Below, piece by piece: positions 24,194 through 36,699 of a stretch of 64,000 bases of DNA; the first letter of the stretch is position 1, and each line of letters opens with the position of its first letter. The stretch is from positions 2,960,407-3,024,406 of the forward strand of contig CM036160.1 of NCBI GenBank assembly GCA_020631735.1, in the 5' to 3' direction. Both the position numbers and the translations under genes were made by a program. This stretch comes from Saccharum officinarum. Its lineage: Eukaryota; Streptophyta; Magnoliopsida; Poales; Poaceae. The notes under the pieces were generated by a model that was not told where the DNA came from, made no database searches, and was given only the letters and a program-made list of their open reading frames with translations.

Positions 24194-24716
24194 TCATTAG
24201 GATAGATATTCTTGAGCTCTTAACCTCATTGTTATCATGTCTCGTCATTTTTGTTGTCAAGGAACTCAGGTATATGTATAAATGGATGTACATCCTCTAT
24301 GCTAAGGATGTTAGGGAAAGATATGTTCCACAATTGTTTTCTTAAAAATTGGTTGGTCAATAGCACTGTCCAAGAACAAAAGACATAGAGAACTTTATCT
24401 CTAGCAATTAATTATGAGCCATGTAAAGAAGAATGAGATGAAATCAGTGGCTCAACAGTGTGGGTGTGATACCAGCATATTGTCGGGGAACACACCACCG
24501 CATGTCGAGGTGGTGTGCTCGGTATGTCTATAATATTATTATTCTTTTTAAATAATAGTTTATAAGGCATATGGCATAGTCAAGTTTTATCACTAGTTTC
24601 ACACTTGCGTAAAAGGAGAAATGAACAAGGAAGAGACAAATTTGATTATTATAAGAGGAAACCATGGGCCTGTTGTCAAACCGAATAAAAAGATACTACT
24701 GCTATGTTACGTGTAA

Positions 24717-25160
24717 GACTAGCCGCAGTGGGTACTCTAAAACGATACTCTAAAGCTTTAGAGTATGAATATAGAGTAAAAACTGCTGCACTGGATACTC
24801 TAAAATGATACTCTATTCTTTCTCTTACTCTATATTTAGAGTGGTACAGTGTTTACTCTATACTCTATAGTGGCGGGCCCCACTAGCTAAACAAAGGAAA
24901 AAAATGCTATAACTCACAAACCAAAAATCTAAATTAAATTTTGATTGCACCATTAAATTCGTCTCAATAAATCCTTCAAAACTAGATCACACATGGATAT
25001 ATTTAGATAAAGTGATAAGTGGGTCCCATAATGGATAGAGTGGATAGAGGATGATATAGATCAAGATGGATGGGTGCGGGAGAATTGAGTATAGAGGAGA
25101 GAATCTTGCTGACTAGGACGTATAGAGGATGAATATAGAGGTCCATGAGTGCGGGTAGTC
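24717..25160. mobile_element. PIF/Harbinger-like MITE (444 bp)
   Basis: Terminal inverted repeats GACTAGCCGCAGTGGG and GACTACCCGCACTC (imperfect) flanked by TAA (24714-24716, 25161-25163). Internal AGAGTA-rich motifs. The related segment at 29950 lacks it. A second copy in the opposite orientation starts at 63656. Confidence 0.8.
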
Positions 25161-26024
25161 TAATATATGGTGAAGTGTTGTATTACATAGCCCCACTCTA
25201 TGTTACGTGTAATCTATGCAAGTGAGGTTGCAAGGTATATAAGAAAAAAAAACTAATTAATTCTATCAATAAAGGGCTACATTATGCATAAACATTGGAT
25301 ATCCCAGTTTTTAAGAATATGGAGTACTAGGACAAAAATAATTAAAATTTTGTCTCTGGTAGCTCACCTACTTTAAAAAAGTTAATAGTTAAAATGAAAA
25401 AGGGGAATTCTGCTCAGGAAAGCGGCAAGTGCAATAATCAGCTCATGAACCTAATATCGATGCTAAAAGTGTTTTTTTACTTGAGAAGCGACGTCACATC
25501 ATTTCTCTTATTGGTTATTGACCGCACGTACAATATGTGCTTATCCTCTTTTGCTTTATGGATGCGAGAAAAAAGTGTGTTAATATGTATCCTCTTTTGC
25601 TTTATGGATGCGAGAAAACAAAGTGTGTTCTCCGAGTCAAAATTTTTCTTAGGCCATGTCACAGTTTCCAAAACGCTCCTGTGTTGGAAACCGCTTAGTG
25701 AGGTATTGTGTCCGACGACCCCATGCACCGCTAACATGGAGATATTTGCCTACCAACTCCACTACGCCACCCTATCATTGTTGGCCTTCCTCTAAGCAAG
25801 ACCCTAGGTAGTTACAACTCCAAGATATATTGCTTGGAAAGGTGGTGTGCCCTATAAGAATGTCATAATATTGTTTATTAAAATAGTTTATAAGGTTGTT
25901 TGTAGAACATGAGACCATGAACAAGTGGACACTTAAGTGATAGAAATATAGAAGAAAAGGACAAAATGCATGGGGAATTCAACGGAGTCACAAACATGTT
26001 CTAGAAACAAAGAAAATGCAACAA

Positions 26025-26440
26025 CGCTTAGTGAGGTAGTGTGTCCCACAACCATAAACAATGTGGAGTTATGCATGCAACCTATGTGTAACTCATGCAA
26101 GTGTTACTCTCCATAGCTATTTGAGTGCAAGCCACCAAAATCAAAATGTCCCCGAATCAAACAAAAGGTACCATTGCTTAGTGAGGCAGTGTGTCCCACA
26201 ACCATAAACAATGTGGAGTTTTTTTGCGACCAAGCAATGTGGAGTTATGCATGCAACCTATGTGTAACTCACACAAGTGTTACTCTCCATGGCTATTTGA
26301 GTGCAAACCACCAATATGTCCCCGAATCAAAGAAAATGCACCACTGCTTAGTGAGGTAGTGTGTGTAACACAACCCTATGCACTACTAACGTGGAGTCAT
26401 CCATGTAAGTTATGTGTAACCCATGCAAGTGTTGCTCCAC
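26025..26440. repeat. Tandem units of about 150-170 bp
   Basis: GCTTAGTGAGG followed by AGTGTGT and CCACAACCATAAACAATG or a variant starts at about 26028, 26176 and 26346. Each unit ends with AATCAAA before the next. Single related units lie at about 21333, 36782 and 37046. Confidence 0.7.
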
Positions 26441-26499
26441 ACATGGCAGAACTAATACATCCACTGGGTCACACTACCATCATCAGCCTCCCCTTTAAG

Positions 26500-29150
26500 C
26501 CCGACCATGGAGAAAAGGTTCAGTAGAGCCTAAACCACTAAACTTGATCCCCAAACCCTAACCACTCACTGAAGATTCACCAAAAATTAGGAAGACAATG
26601 ACATTATCCACAAGGTAGCTCCACATGCGAAGAAATTTGGGTGGTCACCCCCCTGTGAATACTCAAATGGTGGTTAGATTATATACATAAAAAGGTGAAA
26701 CCATAACTATCATGATAATTCTTCTTATGTGGTTCTAGTGAGCCTTCTAAGAAGAAAAAAAAGAGGAGGGCGAGGAGCTCTTTGATAAGGTAAGCATTTA
26801 TTAGAACGACAAGCGTTCATGAGCTCACAGGCCCATATCTTGGATCTCTCACATCTTGTGGGCTGTTAATGAGGTATGATCGCTTGGATCGGGTTGGATG
26901 GGTCTATAGCCTGGTGAGAAGAGGTCATTTTGTCGCATGTGATGGAGAATACGTAGTATTCGAGAATGGACGTGCAAGGAACTACTTCAGATGCTATGGT
27001 TTGGGCTTCGGATTTGTGGACCGACGGTATCAAGCCATTGCCTCTAGAAAAACACGGGCTACTTTTAATCCACTCCCATGGCTCATTACTCCTTTCGTCC
27101 CAAAATAAATGCATATCTTACTTTTCGATGAGTCAAACTTTTTAAAATTTGACGAAATATGTCCAAAAATGTACTAATATTTATGATGTATAACAAAATT
27201 CCTTCCTGCGAAGTTTTAACACTGCTGCACACACACACACACACAAAAAAAATTGGGAACACATGGGGGCGTCCGTGCGCTTATATGCTCCAGCTCCACG
27301 CCGTCGGAGACGGGAGACCGGCCGGATCGGGGCAACGACGGCCACGGAGGATCGGACTCGATCGTACTCGTCGTCGCGTCGGAGACCGGGAGACCGCATC
27401 GTCGCCGACACGGCCGGCGACCGCTACCAGTGCTGCGTCGACGTGACGTGGGGCCACCAGGCGAAGGGACGGATCCACCCGTCAGGCATTGGGTCACCTG
27501 CCTGCGGGACCCGTCACGGATGGAGCACGCGCGGCAGCCTAGTGAAAGACAGCCACGCAGGAGTAGTATTTTATTTATATATCTATCTATCTATATACCT
27601 AATACCTATACCTAATAATAATAATAAAGAGGCAAAATTTCAGGCTTTTTTTTCGTCCATCCATTCTTTTGGTATAGCCTTATCTAACTAACTCCATGAA
27701 TGTGAAATCTATTTCTACGACTCTCCTATTTTTTATATATAGTCGCGTCTTCCTTTAACTGCCGGATGATGGAGAGTTTCTTCGGTCCGGACACGTATAG
27801 GAATAGGAAACAAAAGAAATAACCGAGACAATAGAATATAAGTCAGATACAAAAACTGCTTTCGTAGTCATATGGGACCCGACCATAGTCTCGTGATGCC
27901 CACAAAACCACGTGTCCTGGTGGCTGTGGCATGCCATGAGGACTATCACGAGTTTCTATATGTGTTCATAACGGATTCGAGTTACATGTCGGTGTTCTTA
28001 TTGGGCAGATCTCTCCAAGTTTAAATCCTTTTTGTGTCCGCACCCGGTGCTCCATATATAACGTGTGCACTTGTGCCGGCCGGATAACCCGCAAGATCGA
28101 TGCCAACACGAGCGTACAAGCCGGCTACAAGGTAGAGCCGGATTCGACCGATCGATGTAGAAATATTACCGCCAACATGACCATGCGACGCGCCGATGCC
28201 TCAAGATAAAAAAAGAAAAAAGAAAAAAAATAAAAACGCGCGGGTGCGGGTGCATGCAAGGAGCTTCAACCAGAGGAAGAAGGGAGGCATGTGTTCTCGT
28301 GACGTGCTATGATGTCGAAGTTGCGTGATCTGTGCTCCATGTTGGCGTTGCGCTGGACATGTGAGAGTCAATACTCACGCCGTCATGCGCACGAGACGTT
28401 CCTCTTGGCTCTTGCCATCTCGGCGGGTGGCCCTCTGTAGTTGACGACCAGCAGCAGTCGGTGATCTACATGCCCAGCTAAAATGGCCCATCGGCGAGAC
28501 CTGCAAAGCAGGCAAGTTCCTCACCGTTACTACCTCTCGAATCTCGAGGAGTCTTACTGTTGGTTTTTTTTCTATTTGTTCCGAGATCCCTCATTTTCTT
28601 GTCTTGCATCTCTCGCTTTCCTCGCACCTATCCAGCAAAGATCGAGCAAGCAGCGCCGGCAACGAACCGTGACTACCGTGAGCACCTTTTCATGAATTCA
28701 TGTACCAAGAGTCATGACTGAACCAAAATTTCTCCGCTATTTTTATTTTGGTTTAACTATCCTATAACTAACTTTGTGCATGTGAAAAATATCTATATCC
28801 GTCTGACGTAGACATGATTTAGACACACATAGATATTATTACTCCCGTTGTAACGCACGGGCATGTTTACTGGTCTATACTAATTAATAATAAAATAAAA
28901 AATAAAAAGCGGCAGTTGGAAAGTTCGTTTCCGGTGGCTTCCCTCACTTGCATTCGTCTGCCCCCGCGCGCTGCTCTTCTCCCATTGCGTTTGCTTTCTT
29001 TCTTTATTATTAAAAAATGTAACAAAGGCATGACGTCAGCACATCCTGTCTTGGTCCGCTTGCTCGTTCATGACGACTTTCCTGCCGTTCGAGACTCCGA
29101 GTCTCACCGTATCTCTAATCTCGCATGCAACACCTAACCTAAGATATGAT
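26500..29150. other. Low-copy intergenic stretch without a recognisable gene
   Basis: Contains a Stowaway-like end near 27088 (TACTCCTTTCGTCCC), an AC microsatellite (about 27227-27245), a GC-rich tract (27290-27560) with overlapping frames on both strands, and an A-rich tract near 28210. Short frames at 26869-27108 and 28483-28695 show no domain or splice support. I see no gene that I can defend. Confidence 0.5.
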
Positions 29151-29159
29151 GGATCAACA

Positions 29160-31886
29160 TACGGTGGCTCAACAACCATGCACGCACTTTAAAAAGTACT
29201 GTGTTTATATACTTAGGGCTTGTTTGGGTGTATGTATATCCACTTTGGACCTTGTTCGGATGTTGCCGGATTCACATCAATCCACGTGTGTCGTGGTAGA
29301 TTAGGATGAAATTTAATTCAAGTTCGACTCCAATCCACCATAACACATGTGTATTGATGTGAATCCGACTACATTCAAACAAGACTTCAATTCATGTATG
29401 TTAGGGTAATTCCACACATAACACATGGATTGAGGTGGATACACGGGCATCAAACGAGCCCTCATTAGGATAGATATTCTCGAGCTCTTAACCTCTCTGC
29501 CATCATTTTTGTTGTCAAGGAACTCAGATATATGTATAAATGGATGTATATCCTCTGTCCTAAGAATGTTATAGGGAAAGGTATGTGTTCCATAATTGTT
29601 TTCTCAAAAAATGGTTGGTCTATAGCACCGTCCATGAACAAAAGACATCGAGAACTTTATTATCTCTAGCAATTAATTACGAGGCATGTAAAGAAGAATG
29701 AGATGAAATCGGTGGCTGAACAGTGTGCGTGTGGTACCAACATATTGCCGGGAACAGGTGTGTTATGTACATTTATAATATTATTGTTGTTTTTAAATAA
29801 TAGTTTATAATTTTTTTTCTATAAGACATACGGCGTAGACAGGTTTTGTCACTGTTTTAACACTTGCTTAAAGGAGAAATGAAAAAGAAAGGGGTAAACT
29901 TGATTATTATAAGATACCAAACCAAATGAAAAGATACCACTGCTCAGCGAGGTGGTGTATTACATAGCCCTAGTCTATATTATGTGTAACCTATGAAAGT
30001 GAGGTTGCAGGGTACATAAGGAAAAACTAATTAATTCTATCGAACAGAGGCTAGTGTATGCATAAATGTTGGATATCCTAGTTTCTAAGAACACAGAGTA
30101 CTAGGACAAAAATAATTACACTTTTGTCTCTGTTATACAACTCACCTTCTTTAAAAAAAAAGGGTTAATAGTTAAAATAAAAAAGGGGAATTCTGCTCAG
30201 GAAAGCGGCTAGTGCAATAATAAAAAAAGGGTTAATGGTTGAAATAAAAAAGGGGAATTCTACTCAGGAAAGCGGCAATGAAATAATTAGCTCACGAACC
30301 TAATATCGGTGCTAAAAGTGTTTTTTTTTACCTGAGAAGCGACTTCGCATCATTTTACTAGCAAGGAGAGTGAATGCTTATGATTTTCTCTTATTGGTTA
30401 TTGATTGCTCGTACAATATGTGTTTATCCTCTTTTGCTTTATGGATGCGGAAAAAAAGGTGTGTTAATAAGTATCCTCTTTTGCTTTATGGATGCGGGAA
30501 AAAAAAGTGGGTTCTCCAAGTCGAAATTCTTCTTAGCGATGGTCACCATGGTGCTATCAATGTTCCATTTTGCTATCAATGTTCAAGATGTGTTGCTTGG
30601 AAAGGTGGTGTGTCATAGAAGTTTAAAATATTATTTATTAAAAATAGTTGCCGACAATCGCCTAGATGAAAAGTTGGTGTTTCCATGGTGCTATTAATGT
30701 TCAAGAGTGTTGCTTGAAAAAGTGGTGTGTCCTAAGAGTTTAAAATATTATATATTAAAAATAGTTTATAAAGTTGTTCGAAGAACATGAGATGATGGAC
30801 AAGTGGACACTTAGGTGAGGGAAATACAGAGGAAATGAACAAAAATGCATGGATAATCCCGAGCTCTTAACCTCTCTGTTATCATGCATGTCCCGTCATT
30901 GTTTTCAAGGAACTCAGACATATGTATACATGTATTGCATATCCTCTGTGCTAAGAATTAGTGTTAGCGAAAGGTATGTTCCATAATTGTTTTCTCAAAA
31001 ATTGTTTGGTCTGTACTCTGTAGCATCATCCAAGAACAAAAGACATCGAGAACTTTTATCTCTAGCAATTAATTGTGAGCCATGTAAAGAAGAATGAGAC
31101 GAAACCAGTGGCTCAAAAGTGTGGGTGTGGTACAAAGATATTGTTGGCGAACACACCGTCGCTTGGCGAGGTGGTGTGTGTTATGTACGTCTATAATATT
31201 ATTATTATTTAAATAATAGTTTATAAAATTATTTGTAAGGCATACGGCGTAGACAAGTTTTATCACTATTTTAACATATGAATAAAGGAGAAATGAACAA
31301 GGAAGAGACAAATTGATTATTATAAGAAGATACCACCGTTTTAGAAAGAGGTGGTGTATCACATAGCCCCACTTTATGCTACGTGTAATCTATGCAAGTG
31401 GGGTTGCAGAGTACATGAATCAAATCTAATAAATGCTATCAATCAGAGGCTACATGATGTATGCATAAATGTATGGATATCCCAGTTTTTAAGAACGTGG
31501 GGGAAAGACATAGTCTATAATGGTTTTTTGAAAAAGAATTTGGTCTGTAGTGTTATCCTTGTAACACAAGACATCAGGGAGTTTACTTCTACCCGCAATT
31601 TAAATGAGAGAAGTAAAATAAGGAAAAGTTGGTGTCTCCATGGTGTTATCAATGTTCAAGATGTGTTGCTTAGAAATGTGGTGTGTCCTAGGAGTTTATA
31701 ATTTTATTTATTAAAAATAGCCTAGATGAAAAGTTGGTGTATCCATGGTGCTATCAATGTTCAAGATGTGTTGCTTGGAAAGGTGGTGTGTCCTAGGAGT
31801 TTAAAATATTATTTATTAAAAAATAGTTTATAAAGTTATTCGAAGAACATGAGATGACGGACAAGTGAACACTTAGGTGAGATAAA
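29160..31886. repeat. AT-rich dispersed repeat family, segment 3
   Basis: Duplicate of the segment starting at 24040, with internal local repeats. GTTCAAGA(T)GTGTTGCTTG followed by GTGGTGTGTC recurs near 30580, 30700, 31650 and 31758. The GGGGAATTCT-CTCAGGAAAGCGGC motif occurs twice (about 30185, 30250). The right end is interrupted by the CACTA element; the family resumes at 36700. Confidence 0.65.
29246..29384. mobile_element. Fold-back MITE nested in a Tourist-like MITE
   Basis: Lies between CCACTT and CAATTC, which are contiguous in the sister MITE at about 24110. Ends CCTTGTTCGGATGTTGCCGG and, inverted, TCTTGTTTGAATGTAGTCGG share the continuing motif ATTCACATCAAT. The junction repeats CTT or ACTT. 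Boundaries are accurate to a few bases. Confidence 0.65.
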
Positions 31887-31924
31887 CACTACTACACAAA
31901 ATCTTTTAGGAGGCACTTGGGAAT

Positions 31925-32190
31925 TCTTAACCGAGGCGGGCAGCCCAGCAAACCGCCTCGGTTAATCGAGGCCGGCCGAGGTTGGGCTACCAGGTCGGCA
32001 ACCGCCTCGGTTAATAGGTTAACCGAGGCGAGCGGCCTAACATAACCGCATCGGTTAATGCCTATTGACTTAACCCAACCGCCTCTGTTATTACATTAAC
32101 CGAGGCAGTTGACTTAACGCAACCGCCTCGGTTAATAGACGATTAACCGAGGCGGTTGTGTTAAGGTGCCCGCCTCGGTTAAGTTTGTAC
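31925..32190. repeat. 5' subterminal repeats of the CACTA element
   Basis: Repeated AACCGAGGCGG and CCGCCTCGGTTAA in alternating orientation, spaced about 20-45 bp. In CACTA elements such arrays bind the second element-encoded protein. Confidence 0.8.
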
Positions 32191-32508
32191 CTATATAACA
32201 CAGCCAACCCCCTTCTTCCCCCAGCGGCTCCTCCATTTTTAGGGTTTTGAGCTCAAAACCCTAAAAGTGGCCATTTTAGGGGGGAAGGTTTTGCCCTTGC
32301 ATTTGGTGAAGGGGGCACCGCAAGAGGTTGATTCTTACTCTCCAACTCTCATTTTCCTCTCTTTTACTTGATTTAGGTGTTTTTACACTAGATCTAGATC
32401 TAGATCTAAATAGTGGAGAGAGAATAATAGATCTAGAGCTACTCCGATGCATTTTTCTTATACCACTCTGCTAATATGACTTTTTGCTGCATTTGCAAGG
32501 TCACGGTC

Positions 32509-34640
32509 ATGGACAAGAACAATTGGAGGTACAAGACATCTAGGCTAGATCTGTCTTTCCTAGAAAATGTGAGGAAGAAGTTCCTCCCCTTTGTATAGAA
32601 GCATCGTCTTAGTTTGGGTCAGGATCGCATGATTTGTCTGTGCAATGACTGCAAAAATCGGCTTGCCCAGGAAGATAACATGGTGCAATCTCACTTGTTA
32701 CGGTATGGTTTCATCAACGATCCGAAGTACATTGTGTGGAAGTATCACGGCAAAAAAGATCTGAGTGTCGCTGATGCACCTGGAGGAACCTCCTCGTCGA
32801 CGACATCGATGGCAGCGGTGAATATTGACAGAGGAGAACAACCCTCAGCAAGACCAGCAGCCACTGCCGCGCGACGACAACAATGCGAGTCGTGAGTGCA
32901 TCACGATGAGTGATATGCTCCAAGACATGGGAGACGACAATGGCGGTGGGGATGGTGACCTGGTTGATATGTTGCTTCCCGAGGATGCGGAGCTTTTTGT
33001 GGAGGTTGCTAACCGTCTCGACCATGATGATATTCTATTTGGAAATCCGAAGTGGCTCAAGAATTTTAGAGAGATGAAGCAGGTGGCAATTGATCCCCTC
33101 TACAGGGACGGAGGCAAATGTCCAAAGCATTGGACGGCGCTACGTTTCAACCTCCAGTTGCTGATGCTGAAGGCTCACCACGGGTGGACCGACACTAGCT
33201 TCAACGACCTGTTACGTATCCTTGGTGACACGTACCTAGAGGGTAACAAGGTGCCCGCCAATAACTATCGGGCGAAGAAGCTGATCAGACCAGTGGCGCT
33301 GAAGCTTAAAAAGTTTCATGCATGTCCTAACCACTGTATTCTATATCGGGGCGAGTATGAGAATTTGCAGAGTTGTCCGCACTGCGGCGCGAGTCGGTAC
33401 AAGAAGAATGCTAGTTGTCGCGCGGATGATGAGGAGGGACCCTCGAGAGGGACGAAGAAGAAGAAGATGGCCAAGAGGCAGCCACCTCCTGAGGATGACG
33501 AAGAAGAGGGTTACACATAGAGGAAAAGTTCTGCCCTATCGGTGTGGTACCTGCCCGTCATCGATCGGCTACGTGCACTATTTGGGAACCTAGAGGATGC
33601 CAAGCTCATGTCCTGGCATGCATCAGCTGAACGTATGAAGGATGATGGCAAGCTATGACATCCCTCCGATGGCAAACAATGGAAGCGTTTCAACGCCAAG
33701 TTCCCAGAGTTTGGGAACGAGGCCAGGAACATCAGGTTCGCGCTGAGTATGGACGGGATGAATCCCTTCGATGACCTCAACAACTCGCACAGCACCTGCC
33801 CAATCACCCTAACCATCTACAACCTACCTCCGCACCTATGTCAGAAGCGCAGGTATCTTCTACTGACCATGCTTATTTCAAGACCGAGGCAGTCAGGTAA
33901 TGATATAGACGTGTTCCTAGAGCCATTGATGGAGGACATGCAGAAACTATGGGAGGAAGGGGTCCAGATGATGGATGCGTCCCTAAAGAAGGAGTTCACT
34001 CTAAAAGCCATCATCTTTGTCACCATCACCGATTACCCTAGTCTTTTTTCACTATCGGGGCAGAATAAAGGGAAGACCGATTACGTAGTTTGCATTGACG
34101 GTACCTGCTACACTTACCTTAGTGCATCCAATATGATGGTGTACATGAGGCATAGGCGATTCCTCCCCAAGAAGCACAGGTATCGGCATACTAATGAATC
34201 CGTACTTCGACAACCAGGAAGAACCTCAAACTGATGAGCTAGAAAGGACGGGGTATGGGCAAAAGGTGTTTGACATGGTGAAGGGCATAAATGTCGAGTT
34301 CAGAAAGAAAAAGAAAAAGTAGGAAGATGGCCCGATGAAGCCAAGGAAGAAGAGAAAGCAAAATGTGGTAGAGAAAGAAGTAGAGCCTGCCCCGGCCCCC
34401 GTTCCATTCAAGAAGCAATCGTGTTTCTTCAAGTTCCTGTTGTACTAGGAGTTAGATACACCCCATGCCATCGACTGCATGCACCTGGAGAAGAATGTCA
34501 TCAAGAGCACGATTGGGGTCCTGCTTGACATCAAGACTCAGACGAAAGATGGTCTCAAGTCACGTCTGGATCTTGTGAACCAGGACATCAGGCACGAAAT
34601 CCACCCGACACCGGCGGCACAGGGCGGAAATAAAGTTGAC
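32509..34640 (+). pseudogene. TNP2-type CACTA transposase, broken
   Basis: ATG at 32509 opens a transposase-associated domain (NNWRYKTSRLDLSFLENVRK, then FLPFV) but meets TAG at about 32596, where KHR should follow. The same domain continues to about 32760 with LCNDCKNRL and HLLRYGFI. A long frame from 32825 to 33520 holds the TNP2 part (NPKWLKNFREMKQVAIDPLY, CPKHWTALRFNLQLL, CPHCGASRYKK). After another frame change the core continues over about 33600-34230, with a TGA inside SWHASAERMKDDGKL then HPSDGK, followed by SMDGMNPF and CPITLTIYNLPPHLC. A last piece at about 34450-34640 reads DCMHLEKNV. At least three lesions; no functional protein. The downstream TNP2 and TNPA regions are missing. 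Confidence 0.85.
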
Positions 34641-34659
34641 CTTCCGGGCGCAAGCTTTT

Positions 34660-34760
34660 GCCACTACACTACTACTTACTACACTACTACTCATACTATT
34701 CCTACTACACCAATACTGCTACTACTACTACTACTACTACTACTATACTACTACTACTAC
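34660..34760. repeat. Trinucleotide microsatellite (ACT)n
   Basis: Imperfect ACT/CTA runs directly where the TNP2 homology stops, possibly marking a deletion joint. Confidence 0.8.
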
Positions 34761-34774
34761 ACTTGTACAATGCT

Positions 34775-35640
34775 AGCACTACTACTCCTATGAATTTTAA
34801 AAAGCATTACAAACTAATTATCAATGTTAAAAAGTTGTAAAAACAAAAAAATAGAGGAGTTTTAGCAAAACATAAAAAATAAAAAAAACTTAACCATGGC
34901 GGGCAACCTAATCCGCCCGCCACGGTTAATGCATGAATAACGGTGGCTGGTAGCATAACCCACCCACCTCCATTAATATTAACCATGGTGGGCAACCTAA
35001 GTCGCCTGCCACGGTTAATCAAGGCCTATATATACCCCCTGCCTCCCCTTGAATCGGCTAAGTCCTTCACTCAGTTGAAATTGACCCTGAAGGGCTGCCA
35101 AAATTTCCCCCCGCCCACGCCGCCATCGCCGTCATCGAGCTCCGCCTTCCCTGCCCATCTTCCTTGACTCCTTCCGTCTTCCCTGGCTCGACCTCTTTCC
35201 CGGCTACATCCGCGCGCTGCCGTGGGCGAGGAGCTTCGCCGCAAAACACCGCCAGAACCCTAGTGCAGCGCCGTCTCTGACTCCGTGTGCCCCCGCACTG
35301 ACCTCTTCCCCCGGCTCCGTCCATGCGCTCCTATGGCTGAGGACCGCCTCTCCGGTGCCCACCGCCAACACCCGCGTGGACCTCTTCCCCGGCTCTGTGC
35401 TAACCCTAGCGCCATCACCGTCTTCCCCGGCTCCGTCTCTGACGTGCCAAGGTCTTCACGGGCAGCCGCACTGTCCCCAGCGCCGAGGAGGTCCTCACTC
35501 GCGCCGTCGTGTCCTCCTCGGCTCCCCCAACTCCATCTTCTTCCCCAGCTCCATCTTCTTCCCTGGCTCCATCATGCCTGGTACACTAGTTCTGATGTTC
35601 TTCCTTGGATGCCTATGATTTGTGATTCCTATTGTGATTA
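34775..35640 (+). mobile_element. Possible left end of a second CACTA, fused inside the first
   Basis: CACTACTACTCCTATGAA near 34776 is followed by a separate subterminal array (34893-35020) of TTAACCATGGCGGGC and CCGCCACGGTTAA type. That motif differs from the outer element (ATGG against GAGG). A TATATATA-like box and a GC-rich leader follow (35030-35570), the same layout as at the outer left end. No right end of its own was found. Confidence 0.5.
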
Positions 35641-36392
35641 AATGTTGCATGTGATGCTTTTTTCTGTCACAAATGGAAATGCCACTGTAATTAACTAAGC
35701 TTTTGCCATTGCCTATGATGCAATTTGATGAACTGCTGCCTGTGATGCAATTTTTTTGAACTAATATGGCAATGCCACTGCCTATGATGCCAATTTGATA
35801 TTGAACTGATCACTTTGCCGCTATCTGAATAATTTATTGAGAGATTTCCACTTTCAGATGAATTTGAGATGAATTTAACTAAATCGGGGTCAATTTGAGA
35901 TGAGTTGGGATGAATCTGTGATGAATTTGAAGTAATTTGAGATGAATTGGGGTCAATTTGAGATGAGTTGGGATAATTTGAAGTAATTCTTTCTTCTACG
36001 CCTATTGATGTTGTATGTTGTTGTCTATTACTCCTCCTAGGCCTATTACTATTACTACTACTACTACTTTACGAGAAGATACGCAAATGGAGAGACAGCG
36101 GTCTAGACATGAATGACTACATGTTGCCGGACATCTTGGAGTAGGTGCCCTTAGCTTCTGAACATTGATGTGATGTGACTTTGTGAACTATGTGAACATT
36201 GATGTAATATGAACTTAGTGTGTGACATACATGGATCGTGAAACGACAAATGAATGGATGTAATAAATGTGTTTATTCTTCATATGCGTGTCTTCTGCTT
36301 TGTATGTGTTTTAACCTAACGAAATTCGGTTTCAAATTCAAATTCAAATTGAAAACATAAATGAAATAAGCTTTTTTTAATTCTGGAAATTC

Positions 36393-36665
36393 TTAACCGA
36401 GGCGGGCGCATTACAAGTAACCGCCTCGGTAAAATACTTAGCGGAGGTGGTTGCCTTTACGTAACCACCTCCGTTAAAACTATAAAGGAGGCGGGTAGCT
36501 TAAGGGAACCGCCTCCGTTAATGGGTATTAACTGAGGCGGTTGGCCTAACTCGCCCACTTCCATTAATGTATTAACCATGGTTGGCAGATTAACCGCCTT
36601 GGTTAAGGCCACGATTTACCATGACCTTTGATCCGAGGCGGTTGGCCTGCCCGCCTCGATTAAGG
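36393..36665. repeat. 3' subterminal repeats of the CACTA element
   Basis: AACCGAGGCGGGC, CCGCCTCGGTAA and CCGCCTCCGTTAA-type repeats in both orientations up to the element end at 36699. Confidence 0.8.
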
Positions 36666-36699
36666 AGAAACACCTGCCATAGTAAAAATTTATGTAGTG

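Larger units (their letters stand above)
24040..26500. repeat. AT-rich dispersed repeat family, segment 2
   Basis: Its left 1.6 kb parallels 29160-30640 (same CACGCACTT, AAAGTATTGTGTTT-like start, the same Tourist-like MITE, the same GGGGAATTCTGCTCAGGAAA and TATGGATGCG stretches), so a segmental duplication is likely. The frame at 25394-25795 is not preserved in the other copy, where the matching frame is short. No gene recognised. Confidence 0.65.
31887..36699 (+). mobile_element. Decayed CACTA (En/Spm) element, about 4.8 kb
   Basis: Starts CACTACTACACAAAATC and ends ...TTTATGTAGTG, the inverse of CACTACATAAA. Flanked by AAA (31884-31886, 36700-36702). The reconstructed empty site fits related repeats that read GAAATATAGA or GATAGAAATATAG without an insert. 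Both ends carry many subterminal repeats of AACCGAGGCGG and its complement (about 31930-32190 and 36393-36665). The interior has TNP2 transposase remnants. It is unlikely to be autonomous. Confidence 0.9.

Noticed and set aside
25394..25795. 133-aa frame
   Set aside because: The duplicated segment near 30374 keeps only part of it in shifted frames; a repeat sequence, not a gene.
27253..27691. Frames of 120 and 142 aa
   Set aside because: They are GC-rich, overlap on both strands, and run into an AT-rich repeat tail; no domain or splice sites.
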